From Victivallales bacterium (GTDB lineage: Bacteria; Verrucomicrobiota; Lentisphaeria; Oligosphaerales; Lenti-02): a stretch of DNA of 9,516 bases. The stretch lies in assembly GCA_018648945.1 (NCBI GenBank), contig JABGQJ010000263.1, forward strand, positions 1 through 9,516, written 5' to 3'. The notes beneath the pieces were generated by a model. It was given only the letters and a program-made list of their open reading frames with translations, was not told where the DNA came from and made no database searches. The position numbers and the translations under genes are program-made. How positions within the stretch are numbered: position 1 is the first letter of the stretch; the number at the start of each line of letters is the position of its first letter. Shown one piece after another: positions 7,019 through 9,516 of the stretch.

Positions 7019-7022
7019 TCCC

Positions 7023-9287
7023 ATGCGTCTATTCCATGCCGCCGTTGCCTCCCTCCTTCTCGCGTCCTGGGCCGAAGCCGCCGAGCTTCCCCTGGCGGTG
7101 GATGGCAAGACCGACTATGTGATCGTCACCCCGGTGAAGCCGTCACTCTCGGTGCAGCGGGCGGCACAGGAACTACAGACGTTCCTTGGCCAGATCACGG
7201 GGGCAGAGTACCGCGTCGTGACTACGGACACCCCCGTGCAGCCACACGAGATTGTGCTTGGTGTCCCGGCTCGGCTGGGGGTGACGGCAGATATGAAGGC
7301 GCTCGGTCCCGAGGGCTACGTGCTCAGAACCGTCGGTGAGTCGCTGCTCATCGCCGGCAGCGACATGCGCGGCGTCATGTATGGCGCCTACGGATTGCTC
7401 GAAGAGCATCTGGGATGCCGCTGGTTCACACCCACCGTCAGCAAGATCCCAAAGCAGAAGACGCTGCGCCTGCCCGAACTGAACCAGACCGTCATCCCGG
7501 TATTGGAGTACCGCTGGCCCGCGGTGCGCGACTGCTACAACGCCGACTGGACCACGCGCAACCGGGTGAACGTGGGTCCAGAGCTGAAGGCGGAACATGG
7601 CGGCAGCGTGACCTTCTGCGGCTGGGCGCACACCTTCGAAGCGCTCGTTCCGCAAGAGACCCACTTCGACGAGCATCCCGAGTACTTCGCGCTGGTTGAT
7701 GGCAAGCGCCTGCGCGGGCGCACCCAGCTCTGTTGCACGAACGAGGAGGTCATCCAACTGGCCATCAAGGGCATCCGCGAACGCATGCGCACCCACCCCG
7801 ACGCCACCTACTTCTCCGTCTCGCAGAATGACTGGGGCAACCAGTGCCAGTGCAAGCCATGCCAGGACTTGGCCACCCGCGAAGGATCCCAGATGGGGCC
7901 CGTGCTGCAACTGGTCAACCGGGTGGCCGCCGCCGTGGCCAAGGACTTCCCCGACAAGCGGGTGACCACCCTCGCCTACCAATGGAGCCGCAAGCCCCCC
8001 AAGACAATCCGTCCCCTCCCCAACGTCACCATCCGTCTCTGCACCATCGAATGCTGCTTCTCGCACGCCTTCACGAAGTGCGACTACCCGCAGAACGCCC
8101 AGTTTGCCGAGGACATCAAGGGCTGGTCGGCCATCTGCAACAACCTGTGGATCTGGAACTACACCACCAACTTCCGCAGCTACTACCTGCCCCATCCGGT
8201 CCTGCGGCCCCTCAATGACGACATCAAGTTCTTCATCGCCCACAACGTCAAGGGCATCTACGAGCAAGACACCAAGCTGACCCTGAACGGCGACATGTCC
8301 GAACTCGGCGCCTACATCATGGCCAAGTTCCTCTGGAACGCCGACTACGACGAGGACACCGCCATCAACGAGTTCCTCGCCGGTGTCTACGGCAAGGCCA
8401 CCCCCCATGTCCGCGCCTACATCGACCTCCTGCACGACACGGTGGCCAAGGACAACGTCCACCTCCGCTGCTTCATGAGCACCAAGCAGGCCAGCTACCT
8501 CACCAAGGAGCTCCTCGCCAAAGCGGACCAGTTCTTCGAGCAGGCCGAAGCGGCAGTGAAGGGCCAGCCCGATGTCCTGCAGCGGGCCGAGTTCCTGCGG
8601 TTGCCCGTGGACTACGCCATGATCGAGCGCTTCGGGCGCACCGACAACGCCCCGGCCAAGGTCAATCACAAGGCCTTCACGGTCACCCCCCTGACCGACA
8701 TCCGTGCGAACGTCGACCGCTTCCTCACCCGCGGCAAACAGGCGAACATACTCAGCATGAGCGAGCGCCGGTTCACGCTCGCCGACTACAGGAAGAGCGT
8801 GCTCGCCCTGCGAGACCGGAAGCTCACCCCGCACCAGCCCATTGCGGCGGACGGGGTGCAGCCCGGCGTCCGTGCCAAGTACTTCCAGTACGATGCCTGG
8901 CCGCGTGGCAAGGAACTGGAGCAACTCGAACCCACGGCAGAGACTGTCGTCCCCCAGATTGACCTCAGTACCCGCAAGCGGGACAAGATGTTCGGCTTCC
9001 TCTTCGACGGCCTGATCCACGCCCCGGCAGACGGCATCTACACCTTCCATCTCAAGGCCGAGAGCGGCAGCTACCTACACGTTGCGGGCGAGGCGGTCAT
9101 CGATTCCAAACGCGCCGCCTCCTCCCACAGCGTCCAAGGGCACGTCGCCCTGCGCGCCGGCTGGCATCCCATCCGCCTGCGCTTCCGCGAGTATTCCTAC
9201 AACGACGGCCTCAACCTCACCTGGGAAGTCCCCAACCAGAAACGCACCAAGATCCTGCCCAAGCAGTTCGGGCATCTGGCGGAGTGA
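7023..9287 (+). CDS. Secreted DUF4838 (GH67-like) protein with C-terminal PA14 domain
   Basis: The protein has 754 residues and starts with a signal peptide (MRLFHAAVASLLLASWAEA). Residues about 25-140 resemble the N-terminal domain of alpha-glucuronidase-type enzymes: AAQELQTFLGQITGAEYRV near 47-65, EIVLG at 76-80, GPEGYVLRTVGESLLIAG near 95-112, and GVMYGAYGLLEEHLGCRWFTP at 117-137. The central part matches DUF4838: FSVSQND at 264-270, a C-x-C-x-x-C cluster (C275, C277, C280), WIWNY at 376-380, GIYEQD at 411-416, and the GDMSELGAYIMAKFLWN block at 423-439. Residues about 610-754 look like a PA14 domain (GVRAKYF, FGFLFDGLIHAPADGIYTFHL, AGWHPIRLRF, LTWEVP), which in other proteins binds carbohydrate. 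DUF4838 proteins are presumed glycan-active, but no activity can be assigned from sequence. The gene stands alone on its strand until the antitoxin gene 73 bases downstream. Confidence 0.88.
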   Translation: MRLFHAAVASLLLASWAEAAELPLAVDGKTDYVIVTPVKPSLSVQRAAQELQTFLGQITGAEYRVVTTDTPVQPHEIVLGVPARLGVTADMKALGPEGYVLRTVGESLLIAGSDMRGVMYGAYGLLEEHLGCRWFTPTVSKIPKQKTLRLPELNQTVIPVLEYRWPAVRDCYNADWTTRNRVNVGPELKAEHGGSVTFCGWAHTFEALVPQETHFDEHPEYFALVDGKRLRGRTQLCCTNEEVIQLAIKGIRERMRTHPDATYFSVSQNDWGNQCQCKPCQDLATREGSQMGPVLQLVNRVAAAVAKDFPDKRVTTLAYQWSRKPPKTIRPLPNVTIRLCTIECCFSHAFTKCDYPQNAQFAEDIKGWSAICNNLWIWNYTTNFRSYYLPHPVLRPLNDDIKFFIAHNVKGIYEQDTKLTLNGDMSELGAYIMAKFLWNADYDEDTAINEFLAGVYGKATPHVRAYIDLLHDTVAKDNVHLRCFMSTKQASYLTKELLAKADQFFEQAEAAVKGQPDVLQRAEFLRLPVDYAMIERFGRTDNAPAKVNHKAFTVTPLTDIRANVDRFLTRGKQANILSMSERRFTLADYRKSVLALRDRKLTPHQPIAADGVQPGVRAKYFQYDAWPRGKELEQLEPTAETVVPQIDLSTRKRDKMFGFLFDGLIHAPADGIYTFHLKAESGSYLHVAGEAVIDSKRAASSHSVQGHVALRAGWHPIRLRFREYSYNDGLNLTWEVPNQKRTKILPKQFGHLAE

Positions 9288-9298
9288 GGATGGCCCCC

Positions 9299-9327
9299 TT
9301 GTCATGCGTGCGGAACAGGTATAGAGT
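9299..9327 (+). promoter_or_regulatory. Candidate promoter of the antitoxin gene
   Basis: TTGTCA (9299-9304, one mismatch to the -35 consensus) is followed by TATAGA after 15 bases (9320-9325) or by TAGAGT after 17 bases (9322-9327). Either could be the -10. The site lies between the DUF4838 gene and the antitoxin start and implies separate transcription of the toxin-antitoxin unit. Hexamers are imperfect, so this is tentative. Confidence 0.35.
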
Positions 9328-9360
9328 CCCTGGTAAGGCCATACAAGGGACCGCAGACCG

Positions 9361-9516
9361 ATGACCACGGCGACCAAGATACTAGACCAAGCTCTCCACC
9401 TGCCCACCACGGAGCGTGCACTCATTGCTGAGAGGCTCATCTCAAGCCTGGACCGAACCGTCGATCCAGCCCCAGAGGTAGAACTGGCGTAGCAGAAAGA
9501 GATCAGCAGAAGGCTG
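9361..9516 (+). pseudogene. Addiction-module antitoxin gene (PF09720-like) with in-frame TAG, 3' end outside window
   Basis: From ATG 9361 the frame reads MTTATKILDQALHLP, TTERALIAERLISSLD, and on to PEVELA, then TAG at 9490-9492, then QKEISRRL up to the window edge. This matches the known pattern of the short unstable antitoxins of the addiction-module component family (PF09720/TIGR02574): an A-x-x-LP-x-ERA-x-LAERL-x-SLD segment, an acidic linker, and a Trp before a charged E-I-x-RRL helix. The TAG occupies the usual Trp position, so a single TGG-to-TAG change explains it, and the frame continues with family-like residues after it. As drawn, only 43 residues would be made, without the C-terminal part expected to contact the toxin. 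TAG ends two other genes here, so readthrough is unlikely. A RelE/ParE-type toxin gene is expected just downstream. An AAGGGA element lies 10 bases before the ATG. The family call is strong; whether the stop is real or a sequencing error is open. Confidence 0.75.

Larger units (their letters stand above)
6718..7022. other. Divergent intergenic region (305 bases)
   Basis: This region separates the starts of the minus-strand 1343-residue gene and the plus-strand DUF4838 gene, so it should carry promoters for both. It contains two 29-bp repeats in inverted arrangement (6863-6962). On the plus strand TTGGCA (6965-6970) and TAGCGT (6989-6994), 18 bases apart, are a weak promoter-like pair just after the second repeat. 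I see no convincing promoter for the minus-strand gene, and no small gene. Confidence 0.6.

Noticed and set aside
7173..9050. 625-codon open frame on the minus strand
   Set aside because: It is antisense to the DUF4838/PA14 gene. Its Val/Gly/Leu-rich repetitive translation is a GC-bias shadow, with no signal or domain of its own.
7023..9287. Calling the DUF4838 protein a true GH67 alpha-glucuronidase
   Set aside because: Only the N-terminal domain resembles GH67; the central part follows DUF4838 motifs and ends in PA14, so activity should not be transferred.

Overview
The window is a high-GC bacterial segment with five genes: two partial at the window edges and three complete. All three complete genes start with a signal peptide, so most of the locus makes exported proteins. 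The combination of a DUF4838/PA14 protein, a very long carboxypeptidase-regulatory-like protein, a GH2-type glycosidase, a PF09720-type addiction module and intergenic hairpin repeats with a GCGGCGTCTCGCCGC core suggests a Planctomycetota/Verrucomicrobiota/Lentisphaerota-like genome, perhaps from an environmental bin. That placement rests on gene content and repeat style and is not proven. No rRNA, tRNA, CRISPR array or transposase is visible.

Layout, left to right. (1) 1-461 (+) is the C-terminal end of a GH2-family glycosidase. (2) 483-2264 (-) is a secreted 593-residue protein of unrecognised family, convergent with the GH2 gene; a perfect 9-bp inverted repeat spans both stop codons. (3) 2265-2685 holds a probable promoter for the 593-residue gene and six copies of a 29-bp hairpin repeat: one in one orientation, then five tandem copies in the other. 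(4) 2686-6717 (-) is a 1343-residue exported multi-domain protein. It has an N-terminal beta-rich domain, a chain of carboxypeptidase-regulatory-like (Ig-fold) modules, a tandem duplication of about 350 residues at the C-terminus and a run of ten G in its coding strand. (5) 6718-7022 is a divergent intergenic region with two more copies of the repeat arranged as a perfect inverted pair. (6) 7023-9287 (+) is a secreted DUF4838 protein with a C-terminal PA14 domain. (7) 9361-9516 (+) is the start of an addiction-module antitoxin gene interrupted by an in-frame TAG and cut by the window end.

The GH2, DUF4838/PA14 and carboxypeptidase-regulatory-like proteins fit an extracytoplasmic glycan-handling locus. 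The genes alternate in strand and are separated by hairpin repeats, so this is not a single operon. The most distinctive features are the 29-bp hairpin repeat family (five of eight copies identical), the G10 tract inside an intact long gene, the internal duplication, the unrecognised 593-residue family and the one-base nonsense change in the antitoxin gene.
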